DNA of 64,000 nucleotides from Candidatus Melainabacteria bacterium (GCA_003963305.1 RXJR01000017.1:62001-126000); one strand, 5' to 3'. Counted from the stretch's first letter, positions 16,522 through 27,547 are shown. Numbers and translations: made by a program. The notes: generated from the letters alone by a model not told the origin.

Positions 16522-17715
16522 ATGAATCCATTTCTAACCGAGCTACAGCCATATCCATTTGAGAAGCTCGCTGCCCTGAAAGCGGGAGTGAACCCGCCTG
16601 CGGGCAAAAGTGCCATCGTGATGTCTATCGGTGAGCCCAAGCATCCGTCGCCGAAGTTCATCAAAGACGCGCTCAGCGCCAATCTGGACGGGATCGCTGG
16701 TTATCCCACGACTGCCGGGCAGCCTGCACTTCGCCAGGCTATCGCCAACTGGCTTTGCCGCCGCTTCCATTTGAAGCCCGAGACGATGGACCCCGAGCGC
16801 AATGTATTGCCCGTAAATGGCACGCGTGAGGCACTTTTTGCCATCGCTCAATGTTGTATTGATGCGAAATCGGCTCCATATGTCTTGATGCCTAATCCTT
16901 TCTACCAGATTTACGAAGGAGCAGCTCTACTGGCCGGCGCTAAGCCCTGGTTCATCAACGTTTCGGAAGAGAGCCTCTTGCCCGATTTCGATGCCGTACC
17001 TGAAGATGTTTGGAGGCAGTGCCAGCTCCTTTATCTGTGTTCGCCGGGCAATCCAACAGGCGCAGTCATGTCGTCTGAGCTCCTCTGCCGGTTGATAGAC
17101 CTGTCGCATAAATACAACTTCGTGATTGCATCCGACGAATGTTATTCAGAGCTTTATCCGCTTGAAGAAAATCCGCCCGTGGGAATTTTGCAAGCTGCCG
17201 CGGCGATGGGAGTGCATGATTATTCAAATTGTCTTGCCTTTCACAGTTTGTCGAAACGTTCATCAGTGCCTGGATTGCGCTCTGGTTTCGTGGCTGGAGA
17301 TGCCAAAATCATCGAGCGTTTTCGCTTGTTCCGCACTTATCACGGTTGTGCCATGCCGCTGCCTACGCAGATGGCCAGCATCGCAGCCTGGCAAGACGAA
17401 GAACATGTTGTGGAAAATCGCGCTCTCTACCGTGAGAAATTCGCGCGTGCCATAGAAATTTTGCAACCTGTCACCCAGGTCGCCGAGCCTGAGGGCGCCT
17501 TTTACCTCTGGTTGAAGACCGGCGGCGACGATACTGCTTTTGCCCGTGATATGTTCGCAGAGCAAAATGTTACCGTTCTGCCTGGAAGTTATCTTTCTCG
17601 TCCCGTTTCAGGTATAGACCCGGGAGCCGGAAGAGTGCGCATCGCGCTTGTGCCTGGCAGAGACGAATGTCTCGAGGCAATAAGGCGAATCGCTGAATTT
17701 GTTGGGTCGCGTTAG
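16522..17715 (+). CDS. dapC: N-succinyldiaminopimelate aminotransferase
   Basis: Fold-type I PLP aminotransferase of 397 aa converting N-succinyl-2-amino-6-ketopimelate to N-succinyl-LL-DAP. The N-terminus (NPFLTELQPYPFEKLAALKA) is the DapC hallmark. Also visible are SIGEPKHPSP, YPTTAGQPALRQAI, the substrate loop CSPGNPTGAVM, ASDECYSELY and the PLP-lysine segment HSLSKRSSVPGLRSG. It heads dapC-dapD-dapE, 68 nt before dapD, so all enzymes from the ketopimelate to LL-DAP are together. The paralogous tyrosine/ArgD aminotransferases can share the reaction, but the context supports DapC. Confidence 0.9.
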   Translation: MNPFLTELQPYPFEKLAALKAGVNPPAGKSAIVMSIGEPKHPSPKFIKDALSANLDGIAGYPTTAGQPALRQAIANWLCRRFHLKPETMDPERNVLPVNGTREALFAIAQCCIDAKSAPYVLMPNPFYQIYEGAALLAGAKPWFINVSEESLLPDFDAVPEDVWRQCQLLYLCSPGNPTGAVMSSELLCRLIDLSHKYNFVIASDECYSELYPLEENPPVGILQAAAAMGVHDYSNCLAFHSLSKRSSVPGLRSGFVAGDAKIIERFRLFRTYHGCAMPLPTQMASIAAWQDEEHVVENRALYREKFARAIEILQPVTQVAEPEGAFYLWLKTGGDDTAFARDMFAEQNVTVLPGSYLSRPVSGIDPGAGRVRIALVPGRDECLEAIRRIAEFVGSR

Positions 17716-17783
17716 AGCCGACCGGGCGCCTGATCTGAGATTCAGAAGTAACTAGAGTGTTCGACTAAGCAAAGTGAGGAGCA

Positions 17784-18614
17784 ATGCAGAAGACAGAAAC
17801 TATACAGGGAATCATTGAAGAAGCGTTCGAGAAGCGCGCGGAAATCACCCCGACAAAAGTGGACGCGCGGGTCAAAGATGCTGTAAATGAAGCCATTGCA
17901 TTGCTTGATAGCGGAGCCGTTCGTGTGGCGGAAAAGCAAAGCGGCGAGTGGATTGTTAATCAATGGCTGAAAAAGGCTGTACTTTTGTCTTTTCGCATTC
18001 AAGACAATATGGTCATGGATGGCGGATATACCAACTACTTCGATAAAGTGCCGGCGAAATTTGCTGCTACCTCTGATGCGGAATTTCGTTCGGGCGGCAT
18101 GCGTGTCGTGCCACCGGCAGCGGTGCGTCGCGGATCTTATGTGGCGTCAAGCGTCGTGTTGATGCCGTCTTTTGTGAACATCGGTGCTTATGTCGATGAG
18201 GGCACCATGGTAGACACCTGGGCTACGGTCGGCTCTTGTGCCCAGATTGGCAAAAATGTGCATCTCTCGGGTGGAGTGGGGATTGGCGGCGTTCTTGAGC
18301 CGATGCAGGCGAGCCCGACTATCATTGAAGACAACTGTTTTATTGGCGCAAGATCGGAAGTTGCCGAGGGTGTGATCGTCGAAGCAGGCTCTGTTATCTC
18401 GATGGGCGTCTATCTCGGGCAGAGCACGAAGATTTTCAATCGTGCTACCGGTGAGATTACCTACGGCAGAGTGCCTGCAGGATCGGTTGTCGTAGCAGGC
18501 AATTTGCCCGCCAAAGACGGCAGTCATTCTCTTTATTGTGCGGTAATCGTCAAGCAAGTGGACGAAAGAACACGCGGTAAAGTGGGAATCAATGAGCTTC
18601 TGCGTGATGTCTAG
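17784..18614 (+). CDS. dapD: 2,3,4,5-tetrahydropyridine-2,6-dicarboxylate N-succinyltransferase
   Basis: Complete 276-aa DapD, the length of the enterobacterial enzyme. It transfers succinyl from succinyl-CoA to tetrahydrodipicolinate. The helical N-domain ([36 protein letters not shown]) is followed by left-handed beta-helix hexapeptides, including [17 protein letters not shown] and [19 protein letters not shown], and a C-terminus [11 protein letters not shown]. The sequence is strikingly like the proteobacterial form. GAGGAG lies directly before the ATG, and the stop overlaps the ribosome site for dapE. It coexists with a clearly different DapD at 1-670, so one of the two may be acquired or specialised. 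Confidence 0.95.
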   Translation: MQKTETIQGIIEEAFEKRAEITPTKVDARVKDAVNEAIALLDSGAVRVAEKQSGEWIVNQWLKKAVLLSFRIQDNMVMDGGYTNYFDKVPAKFAATSDAEFRSGGMRVVPPAAVRRGSYVASSVVLMPSFVNIGAYVDEGTMVDTWATVGSCAQIGKNVHLSGGVGIGGVLEPMQASPTIIEDNCFIGARSEVAEGVIVEAGSVISMGVYLGQSTKIFNRATGEITYGRVPAGSVVVAGNLPAKDGSHSLYCAVIVKQVDERTRGKVGINELLRDV

Positions 18615-19763
<1,149 letters not shown>

Positions 19764-19795
19764 TTGTTTTAATACATCGCCGTGCGCATCTTTCA

Positions 19796-19828
19796 CCATG
19801 GAGCGCGCGCGTCTCGCGTGCACTAATC
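19796..19828 (+). repeat. dispersed 3'-end hairpin repeat, copy 2
   Basis: CCATGGAGCGCGCGCG onward, stem GCGCGCG (19805-19811)/CGCGTGC (19815-19821), ending ACTAATC. It lies 32 nt after the dapE stop. Matches copy 1 (10049) and copy 3 (28813, minus). Confidence 0.65.
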
Positions 19829-19924
19829 TAGGTTTCCAATCATCTGCATTATTGCCCAACCAGGTGCCATGTTAGAGCGCTTAAGACCGGTGCGCTCGGT
19901 GTATAAGTCCCTCGGGACCCCGAC

Positions 19925-22111
19925 ATGAGCTGTTCAAGTGAGGTCGACAGGATGCACTTTTTTGTCCAGAGTTGGTTGCGTGAGCAGACTGAAGACGAAC
20001 AGCTCGAGGTTTATTCCGTAGATTTGGGCGAGAAAGACGCACGGGACAGGCGTGAGTATTTAGTCACGAACGGCCTGGGCAGCTACGCTTCGGCGAACAT
20101 CTGGGGAGCTAACACCAGGCGCTATCATGGGCTGCTGGTTGCTGCTTTGAAGCCGCCTGTGCAGCGAATGGTCTTGTTCTCTCGAATTGATGAGGTGGTC
20201 ACTGTTCGGGGTGTTGAAACCAGTCTGGCCACGAACTACTGGAAATCAGGGGTTACATCTCCAACTGGATACGAGACGCTCAAGGGTTTCTCTCCCATAC
20301 CTGTGCCTACATGGATTTATCAAGTCGACGGCGGGTTGTTGATCAAGCAAGTTGCGATGATGCCTGAAAAACAACAGGTGGCGGTCGGGTATACCTGGCA
20401 TGCCGATCCGGTTCGTGGCACTGAGGCTGAATCCGCTCATCTGCGCCTGCATCTCCTCGTCAACTATAGAGACTTCCACAGTGCCACAGTGGGCTCGGAT
20501 AGTTGGCAGTTCTCGCAACATCAAGACGGCGACCGGGTCCGCATATCAGCTTTTCCAGGCGCGCAGCCGCTGGACATCTACTTCGACAGGGGTACTTATA
20601 CGCCGCTTTCGGATTGGTATAGGGATTATTACTGGCCTCGTGAGAGTGAGCGCGGGCTGGAGGATCGCGAAGATTGTTTTCACGTTGGTATGGTCAATGT
20701 TGAGCTGCGACCAGGACAGTCTGTCACCATATTTGGTGCTGTGGACAGCGTATTGTTGCGCAATATCGATGATGTGGTTAAGGTAAGCTGGGCTCACAAG
20801 AAAAGCCTTCTAGCATCTGCTGGGGCAGTTTCCGCGCCTATCGAACAGCAGGCGCTGATTCTGGCGGCTGATGATTTTGTTGTGCGCAGGCAGTCGACGA
20901 GAAGTAATTCGATAATTGCCGGATATCACTGGTTCTCCGATTGGGGACGCGATTCGATGATCAGCCTGCCAGGGCTGACGCTATCAACCGGTCGCCCGCA
21001 AGTTGCTCGCAGCGTGCTTGAGACTTTCGGTGCTTACTTGAGTGAGGGCATGCTGCCCAACTATTTCCCTGACGCGGGAACGGCTCCTGAGTACAATACA
21101 GCGGACGCGACGTTGTGGTGGGCTTTTGCCTTATTGCATTACTATCGCGAAAGTGGCGACGCGAATTTTATTCGTGAGCAATTACCGTTGCTCGAGAGTG
21201 TTGTTGAGTGGCATCAGAAGGGCACAAGGCATGGCTTGCGCATGGATCCCGTCGATTCATTGATTGCCGGTGGTAATGCTGGTGTTCAGTTGACCTGGAT
21301 GGATGCGAAAGTTGGCGACTATGTCGTCACGCCTCGTTCGGGCAAGGCGGTGGAAATCAACGCTCTCTGGTACAACTTTTTAAAGACGATCGAGTTTCTC
21401 TACTGTGCCGTTGGTTCGGCGAGTCTTCTCGAAAACCCTCATGGGAAGCCCGGCTTGCTGGGGTCATCTAAGAAGTCGGAATACTATGCAGAAATTGCCG
21501 AACGGGTTCAGTCGAGTTTCAGTAAGTTCTGGAACGAGAAAGCAGGCTGCTTTCACGACTGCATACGCGATGATGGCACCACCGATTCATCTATTCGACC
21601 AAATCAGCTGCTCGCCGCCAGCCTCACTTTTCCTGTCGCTACGAAGGAACAAGCTCGGTCAATGTTGAAGATCGTGGAAGAAGAGCTGCTCACTCCCAAG
21701 GGCTTGAGGACGCTGTCTCCACACGACGCAAGGTATGCGGGAATCTATGGTGGTGGAAAAGTGCAGGCTAATCAGTACGATCGCGATATCACCTATCACC
21801 AGGGAACGGTCTGGCCATGGATGTTTGGACCATGGGTAGACTGCCGTATGTACGCTTATGGAAACGAGCCGGGGAATCATGAGCTGATTGCCGAAAAATT
21901 GCAGACCATTGTGCAACACATTTTTGGTGAGGGTTGTCTTGGTTCGATTTCGGAAATCTTTGATGGTGACGCGCCGCATGCGCCGCGAGGTTGCGTCGCT
22001 CAAGCCTGGAGTGTTGCAGAATTATTGAGAGTTTTGCGCACTTACCCCGAGCTTGTTGTTATTGATACCGCTTGTCATGAGAACTGCGAGTCAAGCGCTC
22101 GTGCTACATAG
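19925..22111 (+). CDS. glycogen debranching enzyme, amylo-alpha-1,6-glucosidase type (GH133-like)
   Basis: Bacterial/archaeal-type debranching enzyme that hydrolyses alpha-1,6 branch points. The N-terminal beta-sandwich (residues about 40-290) contains EYLVTNGLGSYASANIWGA and TRRYHGLLVAAL, signature of the GDE_N family. The C-terminal (alpha/alpha)6 barrel (about 310-710) contains YHWFSDWGRDSMISLPGLTL, where the acidic residues of FSDWGRD sit near the active site, and YHQGTVWPWMFGPW. 728 aa, no signal peptide. An alternative start is the ATG at 19952, preceded by GTGAGG. Separated from the following carbohydrate genes by 380 bp. Confidence 0.9.
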   Translation: MSCSSEVDRMHFFVQSWLREQTEDEQLEVYSVDLGEKDARDRREYLVTNGLGSYASANIWGANTRRYHGLLVAALKPPVQRMVLFSRIDEVVTVRGVETSLATNYWKSGVTSPTGYETLKGFSPIPVPTWIYQVDGGLLIKQVAMMPEKQQVAVGYTWHADPVRGTEAESAHLRLHLLVNYRDFHSATVGSDSWQFSQHQDGDRVRISAFPGAQPLDIYFDRGTYTPLSDWYRDYYWPRESERGLEDREDCFHVGMVNVELRPGQSVTIFGAVDSVLLRNIDDVVKVSWAHKKSLLASAGAVSAPIEQQALILAADDFVVRRQSTRSNSIIAGYHWFSDWGRDSMISLPGLTLSTGRPQVARSVLETFGAYLSEGMLPNYFPDAGTAPEYNTADATLWWAFALLHYYRESGDANFIREQLPLLESVVEWHQKGTRHGLRMDPVDSLIAGGNAGVQLTWMDAKVGDYVVTPRSGKAVEINALWYNFLKTIEFLYCAVGSASLLENPHGKPGLLGSSKKSEYYAEIAERVQSSFSKFWNEKAGCFHDCIRDDGTTDSSIRPNQLLAASLTFPVATKEQARSMLKIVEEELLTPKGLRTLSPHDARYAGIYGGGKVQANQYDRDITYHQGTVWPWMFGPWVDCRMYAYGNEPGNHELIAEKLQTIVQHIFGEGCLGSISEIFDGDAPHAPRGCVAQAWSVAELLRVLRTYPELVVIDTACHENCESSARAT

Positions 22112-22493
22112 TTCAATCATTGCAATATTGCATCTGAGTGAATTATCACGTGCTGTGTAACTCGCGCAGCTGCGTCTATGGCAACGTCAACAGTTGAGAG
22201 GGCGTTCTGACGACACTTTCTGGCGAGGCTTGAAACACAACGTCATATTTCTGTTGATATTCCTTCACGCGCGAGACTTGTCTTGGCTTGTTATCAAACT
22301 TTAGGTCTAAAGATACTGTTTTGTTTCTTTCTTCATATCTTTTTCGAGCTTTTTAAACCTTTTGTCCCACTATCTCTACTGCTCTTTGATGCAATTGCGC
22401 ATCGAGCACACTGACGTTCTCGAGCTTCTGGGAAATGATTCCCGGAAGGTCTACTCGGAGAGCGAATATCGGTCTAACTAACGAGAGACGACC
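22112..22493. other. intergenic region upstream of the glucanase operon
   Basis: 380 bp, AT-rich in the second half. It contains the short palindrome TGCAATATTGCA near its left end and a hairpin CTGGGAA-ATGA-TTCCCGG about 60 nt before the next start, possibly a leader or regulatory structure. No gene seen. Confidence 0.4.
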
Positions 22494-23840
22494 ATGACTA
22501 AATTCGCATCTGCAAAAAGAAAATCGCACCGCGTCAGAGACGAAGCCGTTCTCGAACGAGTGCAGCGAGCCACGTTTCAGTGGTTCGTCGATTGCCAGAA
22601 TCATGACACGGGTCTGATCTGGGATCGCAGCCGTCCGGGATGCCCTGCCACCATTGCTGGTGTTGGCTTCGCCTTGACGGTATATCCGGTGGCGGTCCGT
22701 CGCGGTTGGATCAACCGCGATAACGCTGTTGCATATGCCGTCAAAGTTTTGCGCGTTCTTGCCAATGCTCCTCAGGGCGAAGGTAAGAGCGGCTACAGCG
22801 GTCATCGCGGCTTCTTCTATCACTTCCTCGACCCAGCTACAGGTTTGCGGGCTACGGCTCCGCAGTTCTGGGATTCCGAGCTTTCCACCATCGACACGGC
22901 ATTGCTCATGGCTGGTGTGAGCTTTGCTCGTACTTACTTCAGCAAGCGAAACGGTCTCGAGAAGGAGATTCGCAGCCTCTGCACGGCGCTTCTCGAACGC
23001 GTCGAATGGTCCTGGATGATTCGGGCGGACAAGAAGATCCACCACGGCTGGACGCCGGAGAACGGCATCATCCCCCACGTTTACGGCGGCTACAGCGAGG
23101 CGCTCCTGCTCTACTTGCAAGCGCTGGCGCCGAAGAACCACCCCGCACCGGCGGAGTGCTGGACTTCTTTGCTGGACGGCGTGAAGGCTGAAAGCTTCGG
23201 CGGCAAGCCCTACATTGCCATGCCGGGCACGCCTCTGTTTTGCTATCAGTATCCGCATTGCTGGATTGATTTCCGGGGCATCGCCGATGATACCAATCGT
23301 CGGCTCGGCTTCGATTACTTCCAGAACAGCGTTCGGGCTACGAAAGCTCAGTATCGTTACAGCGTGGACAATCCAAACGGGTGGCGCGGCTACGATGAGC
23401 TCGACTGGGGGCTGACCGCCTGCGACGGTCCGGGCAACGAAACCAAAGTTGTCGACAATCGCGAGCGCACATTTCGCGGCTACAGCGAGCGTGGTTGCCC
23501 GCGGGGCTTCGATGACGGGACGCTGGCGCCGACGGCTGCAATCAGTTCGATCGTCTACACGCCGAGGCGATCGCTGCGCACCATGCGATTCTGGCTCAAG
23601 CATCGTCCCGAGATCTTCTCGGAAATGACCGGATTTGCTGATGCGTTCAACCCGACGTTTGATACGTCCAGATCGTCTGGCTGGGTCGGTTCGGACCGCG
23701 TCGCCATCGACCAGGGACCGATCATCCTGATGATCGAGAACTACCGCAGCGGCTTCGTCTGGGAGGTGATGCGCAAGGATCGCTCTCTGCGGCGGGCGCT
23801 GCGACGTGCAGGGTTCAAGGGCGGCTGGCTCGAGAAGTGA
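22494..23840 (+). CDS. GH144-type glucanase ('glucoamylase family', PF10091-like)
   Basis: (alpha/alpha)6-barrel glycosidase of the family once labelled glucoamylase and now containing endo-beta-1,2-glucanases. Recognisable segments: RVQRATFQWFVDCQNHDTGL near the N-terminus, IAGVGFALTVYPVAV, GHRGFFYHFLDPATG, STIDTALLMAGVSFA, VYGGYSEALLLYLQALA and, near the end, SDRVAIDQGPIILMIENYRS. 448 aa without a signal peptide, so apparently cytoplasmic, unlike many secreted members. First gene of a cluster with a GH1 beta-glucosidase and a second debranching-type enzyme. This would allow cleavage of beta-1,2-glucan or oligosaccharides to sophorose and then glucose, but the linkage is inference. Confidence 0.75.
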   Translation: MTKFASAKRKSHRVRDEAVLERVQRATFQWFVDCQNHDTGLIWDRSRPGCPATIAGVGFALTVYPVAVRRGWINRDNAVAYAVKVLRVLANAPQGEGKSGYSGHRGFFYHFLDPATGLRATAPQFWDSELSTIDTALLMAGVSFARTYFSKRNGLEKEIRSLCTALLERVEWSWMIRADKKIHHGWTPENGIIPHVYGGYSEALLLYLQALAPKNHPAPAECWTSLLDGVKAESFGGKPYIAMPGTPLFCYQYPHCWIDFRGIADDTNRRLGFDYFQNSVRATKAQYRYSVDNPNGWRGYDELDWGLTACDGPGNETKVVDNRERTFRGYSERGCPRGFDDGTLAPTAAISSIVYTPRRSLRTMRFWLKHRPEIFSEMTGFADAFNPTFDTSRSSGWVGSDRVAIDQGPIILMIENYRSGFVWEVMRKDRSLRRALRRAGFKGGWLEK

Positions 23841-23917
23841 GCCGCCTGACGAGAAATTGAAGCTACGAAAGTCGTGCCCGATTGCGGGCGGCTGGCTGGA
23901 ACAGTAAGGAGACCAGC

Positions 23918-25288
23918 ATGACAAAAACAAGCTATGAAAAGTCGCGCCGGTGGAATGGCGCGCATAGCCCGGTGCCGGTGCGCAAGTTTGGCTTCGCGCC
24001 TGGTTTCGTATACGGTGCATCAACATCGGCTTACCAGATTGAAGGAGGCGTCGGCCCGGAGACTGGTCGCGGACCTTCGATCTGGGAGAAATATTTCGCC
24101 GATCGCCCGCACCTCGACAACGGCGATGTTTCCTGCGATCACTACAATCGCATGGAAGACGACGTGCGCATGATGAAGCGGATGGGTCTGAAAGCCTATC
24201 GCTTCTCGATTTCCTGGCCACGCGTCTTGCCGCTCGGCAAGGGGCGGGTGAACGAGAAGGGTCTCGATTTTTACAGCAGGCTCGTCGATGCCCTTCTGCG
24301 GAATGGCATCGAGCCTTACGTGACGCTGTATCACTGGGACTTGCCGCAAGCGCTGGAGGATCAAGGCGGCTGGTTGAACCGCGACACTGCGCACTATTTC
24401 GCTGATTACGCGGCTGTTGTCGCCCGGCGGCTCGGCGACCGCGTCAAATATTTCGGCACTCTCAACGAGCCCGAGGTAATTGTCGCGGGCTACATCGGCG
24501 AGGGTCTGGCGCCTGCGCTGCAAGACAACAAGCTGCGCGTCAAGGTGGCGCACAACTTGATGTTGGCGCATGGTCTGGCCACTCAGGCGCTGCGTGCCAT
24601 CAACCCTGACTTCCAGATCGGTGTGACACTGAATCTGGTGCCTGCGGAACCGTCTGACGCGGGCAAATCTGCAGCTGTCGCGGCTGCTCGCCGCCACTGG
24701 CAGAGGAACTATGCGCTCTATCTGGACGCGATCCTCAAGGCTCAATATCCCGATGTGGTGCTGGATGAAATGGCAGAAACCGGCGTGGAGATTCACCCCG
24801 GCGACATGGCAATCATCTCGCAGCGCATCGATTACCTTGGCGTGAACTGGTATCTGCGGCACGTTGTCGATGAGCACGGCTCTGTAATCGATGTGCCGGG
24901 TGCGACCAGGACGCTGATGGGTTGGGAGATTCATGCTCCAGCCCTGACGCGCATGCTGGTCAGCATGAACGACGAGTATCAGTTGCCTCCCATCTTCATC
25001 ACCGAGAACGGCGCAGCCCTGCCCGATACGCTGGCGAAGGGGCGCGTGCGCGATCTCGGTCGCATGACCTACATTCATGACCATCTCGTGGCGCTGGAGT
25101 GTGCAGTCGCTCTCGGCGTCAATGTTGCCGGCTATTTCGCCTGGAGTTTGATGGACAATCTCGAATGGTCACTTGGTTTCAAGATGACCTTCGGTATTGT
25201 GCATGTTGACCGCAATACGCTCAAGCGCACTGTCAAGGACAGCGGCTTGTGGTACCGGGATGTGATCAAGCTCCACCACGACGGATAG
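23918..25288 (+). CDS. bglA: GH1 beta-glucosidase
   Basis: TIM-barrel retaining beta-glycosidase of 456 aa from the ATG at 23918, preceded by AAGGAG. Motifs: YGASTSAYQIEG at the start of the barrel, AYRFSISWPRVLP, TLYHWDLPQALEDQGGW, acid/base Glu in TLNEPEV (commonly TFNEPW, so two positions differ), the nucleophile Glu in IFITENGAA, and AWSLMDNLEWSLGF in the aglycone/glycone site. No signal peptide. It lies 77 nt after the glucanase and 31 nt before the debranching-type gene, so a three-gene operon. Hydrolyses cello- or sophoro-oligosaccharides; the exact preference is not visible. Confidence 0.92.
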   Translation: MTKTSYEKSRRWNGAHSPVPVRKFGFAPGFVYGASTSAYQIEGGVGPETGRGPSIWEKYFADRPHLDNGDVSCDHYNRMEDDVRMMKRMGLKAYRFSISWPRVLPLGKGRVNEKGLDFYSRLVDALLRNGIEPYVTLYHWDLPQALEDQGGWLNRDTAHYFADYAAVVARRLGDRVKYFGTLNEPEVIVAGYIGEGLAPALQDNKLRVKVAHNLMLAHGLATQALRAINPDFQIGVTLNLVPAEPSDAGKSAAVAAARRHWQRNYALYLDAILKAQYPDVVLDEMAETGVEIHPGDMAIISQRIDYLGVNWYLRHVVDEHGSVIDVPGATRTLMGWEIHAPALTRMLVSMNDEYQLPPIFITENGAALPDTLAKGRVRDLGRMTYIHDHLVALECAVALGVNVAGYFAWSLMDNLEWSLGFKMTFGIVHVDRNTLKRTVKDSGLWYRDVIKLHHDG

Positions 25289-25319
25289 ACCGGGAGATCT
25301 CTAGAAAAGGAGACATCCT

Positions 25320-27491
25320 ATGTCTGCGAAACCATTCGTTCAGGCGGATGCGGCAAGCGACCAGGCGGTTGTCTTGCCTTCGCCAACCAAGCCCGACCTG
25401 ACTGCACCCAGGCTGGTGCTCAAACAGGGCGGCACGATGGTCATGATCAACCCGCAGGGTATCATGACCCGCTCTCCTGACCATGCGCTCGGCATGTTCG
25501 CTGACGACACGCGCGGTCTACGCGAACTCGATTTGCGCGTGGATGGAAAACCGCTGCTCTTCGAGTCGGGCGGCGCTGATTCCAGCTATCATGCTGGTTT
25601 TCGCTACCGGGCACCGCTCGGTGGTATCGAGAACGGTGCCCTGAGTGCCGGCAGCGCTCTTGTCGTCTATGAAGACGATCTTTACTACAAGCTCGTCTTC
25701 AGCAACGATGGACTCGAAGCCGTCAGGTTTGATCTGGCAGTTTTGTTTAGCGCCGGATTCGAAGATGTCTTCGAGGTGCGTGGGTCGGATCGCAAACAGC
25801 GAGGTATTTTGTTGCCGCCTCAGGTGCTCGACTCTCACCGAGTCGAGCTTGCTTACGTGGGTCTGGACGGCGTGCACCGGTCGGTTCAACTCGATTTTGC
25901 CGGTCCGCAGCCGACGCTCCTGGCCGGGCATCAGGCGGTGTACAACATCGACCTTGATGCCGGTGCAAGCTGGCAGCTCGAATTGCGCGTCAGTTACAAG
26001 ACCGACCAGAAGCCGCATCAGTGCCGACTCTCGGCGTGGTCGTTCGGTCAGGCACTTGCCTCAGCACAGAGCGAATTCAATAACTGGCTGACAGGCAACG
26101 CCGGCATCGAAACTTCTCATGCCGCGCTCAACAACGTGCTTCGCCGCGCCGTCGAAGACATCAACATGCTGCGCCTGGGTCATCTCGGTATCGCTGCCGG
26201 ATTGCCTCAGTTTGCCGTGCCTTTCGGTCGCGACAGCGCCATCACCGGGTTGCAGACCTGCTGGCTCATGCCGGGGCTTTCGCGTGACATCATCGTTGCT
26301 CTGGCCTCGTACCAGGGCACCAAATACGATGCTGTAACGGCAGAAGAACCGGGCAAAATCATGCATGAACTGCGCACCGGCGAGATGGTCAAGACCGGTG
26401 AAGCGCCGTTTGGTCCGTATTACGGCACTGTCGACGCCACTCAGTTGTGGCTGATGCTGATCTCGGAATACACCAGGTGGACTGGCGATCTGGCTCTTTC
26501 GGCGCGCTTGTGGCCGCAAATCCAGGCGGCGGTATCTTTCTTGCGCAGACGCTCACGGCGCACCGGCTTTATCACCTATGGTGGACGACCCGGTGAAGCT
26601 CTGGCCAATCAGTGCTGGAAGGACTCGTACAACTCGATCATGTACAGTGATGGCTCGCTGGCTATCGCTCCGATTGCGGTGTGCGAGGCGCAGGGCTACA
26701 TGTATGCGGCTTTTGTCGGCGTTGCCGAACTGGCTCGGAAGCACCGCAAGAATGCGTATGCTCGCCGCCTGGAAGCTCGTTCTTCGAAGCTCAGAGCGGA
26801 CTTTCAGCGCCGCTTCTGGATGCCGGAGCGTGGTTTTGTTGCCCTGGCGCTCGATAAGCACCACAGGCAGTGCGATGTGATTTCGTCCAATCCCGGTCAT
26901 TTGCTCGGGCTGGGAATTCTCACATCAAGGCAGGAGAAGCTCGTCGCAAAGCGGCTGATGGCGCCGGACATGTTCAACGGGTGGTTCATTCGCACGCTGG
27001 CAAGTTCGGAGGTCGCCTACGACGACTCTGACTATCAGCGTGGTTCCGGCTGGCCGCACGACAATGGATTGGCGGCTGTCGGCATGCGTCAAATCGGTCA
27101 ATACGAGGACGCCATTAAGGTCTTCGCTGCTCATGTTGACATAGCCTCGGCGGCGAGCGACTTCCGTTTGCACGAGTTGTATTGCGGAAACGCGAGAACG
27201 CCTGAGTCCCGCGAACCAGTGCACTACAAAGTTGCATGCGTGCCTCAAGCCTGGGCAGCCGGTAGCATTTTGCACATGCTCAGGGTATGCGTGAATCCAG
27301 TGCCTCAAGGCAATACGGTGAGCATAGTCAATCCGCGTTTGCCGGATTGGTTGCACAGTCTCTCTATCAGCAGATTGCGTGTGGGTGGTGGGTCTGTTGA
27401 TCTGCAATTCACGCGCAATGCTGACGGTACGACCAGCTCTGTTGTGAAATCTGCCAACAACGCGAAGGTTAAGCTGGTGCGTAAGCGCTAG
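25320..27491 (+). CDS. amylo-alpha-1,6-glucosidase-like / GDE_N_bis glycogen debranching-type enzyme
   Basis: 723 aa. The N-terminal domain (about 40-240) has the pattern FADDTRGLRELDLRVDGKPL and YKLVFSNDGLEAVRFDL of GDE_N_bis. The C-terminal barrel carries FAVPFGRDSAITGLQTCWLM, EEPGKIMHELRTGEM, YYGTVDATQLWLMLISEY and YQRGSGWPHDNGLAAVGM, as in MGH1-type glucosidases. Only distantly similar to the debranching enzyme at 19925, so it probably has a different substrate (alpha- or sucrose-linked oligosaccharide). Excellent ribosome site (AAAAGGAGA). Third gene of the glycoside operon; a tandem repeat and terminator follow the stop. Confidence 0.85.
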   Translation: MSAKPFVQADAASDQAVVLPSPTKPDLTAPRLVLKQGGTMVMINPQGIMTRSPDHALGMFADDTRGLRELDLRVDGKPLLFESGGADSSYHAGFRYRAPLGGIENGALSAGSALVVYEDDLYYKLVFSNDGLEAVRFDLAVLFSAGFEDVFEVRGSDRKQRGILLPPQVLDSHRVELAYVGLDGVHRSVQLDFAGPQPTLLAGHQAVYNIDLDAGASWQLELRVSYKTDQKPHQCRLSAWSFGQALASAQSEFNNWLTGNAGIETSHAALNNVLRRAVEDINMLRLGHLGIAAGLPQFAVPFGRDSAITGLQTCWLMPGLSRDIIVALASYQGTKYDAVTAEEPGKIMHELRTGEMVKTGEAPFGPYYGTVDATQLWLMLISEYTRWTGDLALSARLWPQIQAAVSFLRRRSRRTGFITYGGRPGEALANQCWKDSYNSIMYSDGSLAIAPIAVCEAQGYMYAAFVGVAELARKHRKNAYARRLEARSSKLRADFQRRFWMPERGFVALALDKHHRQCDVISSNPGHLLGLGILTSRQEKLVAKRLMAPDMFNGWFIRTLASSEVAYDDSDYQRGSGWPHDNGLAAVGMRQIGQYEDAIKVFAAHVDIASAASDFRLHELYCGNARTPESREPVHYKVACVPQAWAAGSILHMLRVCVNPVPQGNTVSIVNPRLPDWLHSLSISRLRVGGGSVDLQFTRNADGTTSSVVKSANNAKVKLVRKR

Positions 27492-27495
27492 TGGA

Positions 27496-27544
27496 GTCAC
27501 CGTAAGTCGGGTCACCCTAAGTCGGGTCACCCTAAGTCGGGTCA
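27496..27544 (+). repeat. 15-bp tandem repeat, about 3.3 units
   Basis: GTCACCGTAAGTCGG followed by two copies of GTCACCCTAAGTCGG and a partial GTCA, directly after the stop of the debranching-type gene. The units differ at one base. Minisatellite-like; no function assigned. Confidence 0.9.
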
Positions 27545-27547
27545 GTG

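Noticed and set aside
22353-24221. Long 622-codon minus-strand frame overlapping the glucanase gene
   Set aside because: It lies opposite two well-supported glycosidase genes with C-ended codons, which create antisense open frames, and has no ribosome site or domain.
24020-25084. 354-codon minus-strand frame under the beta-glucosidase
   Set aside because: Antisense shadow of a GH1 gene with intact catalytic motifs.
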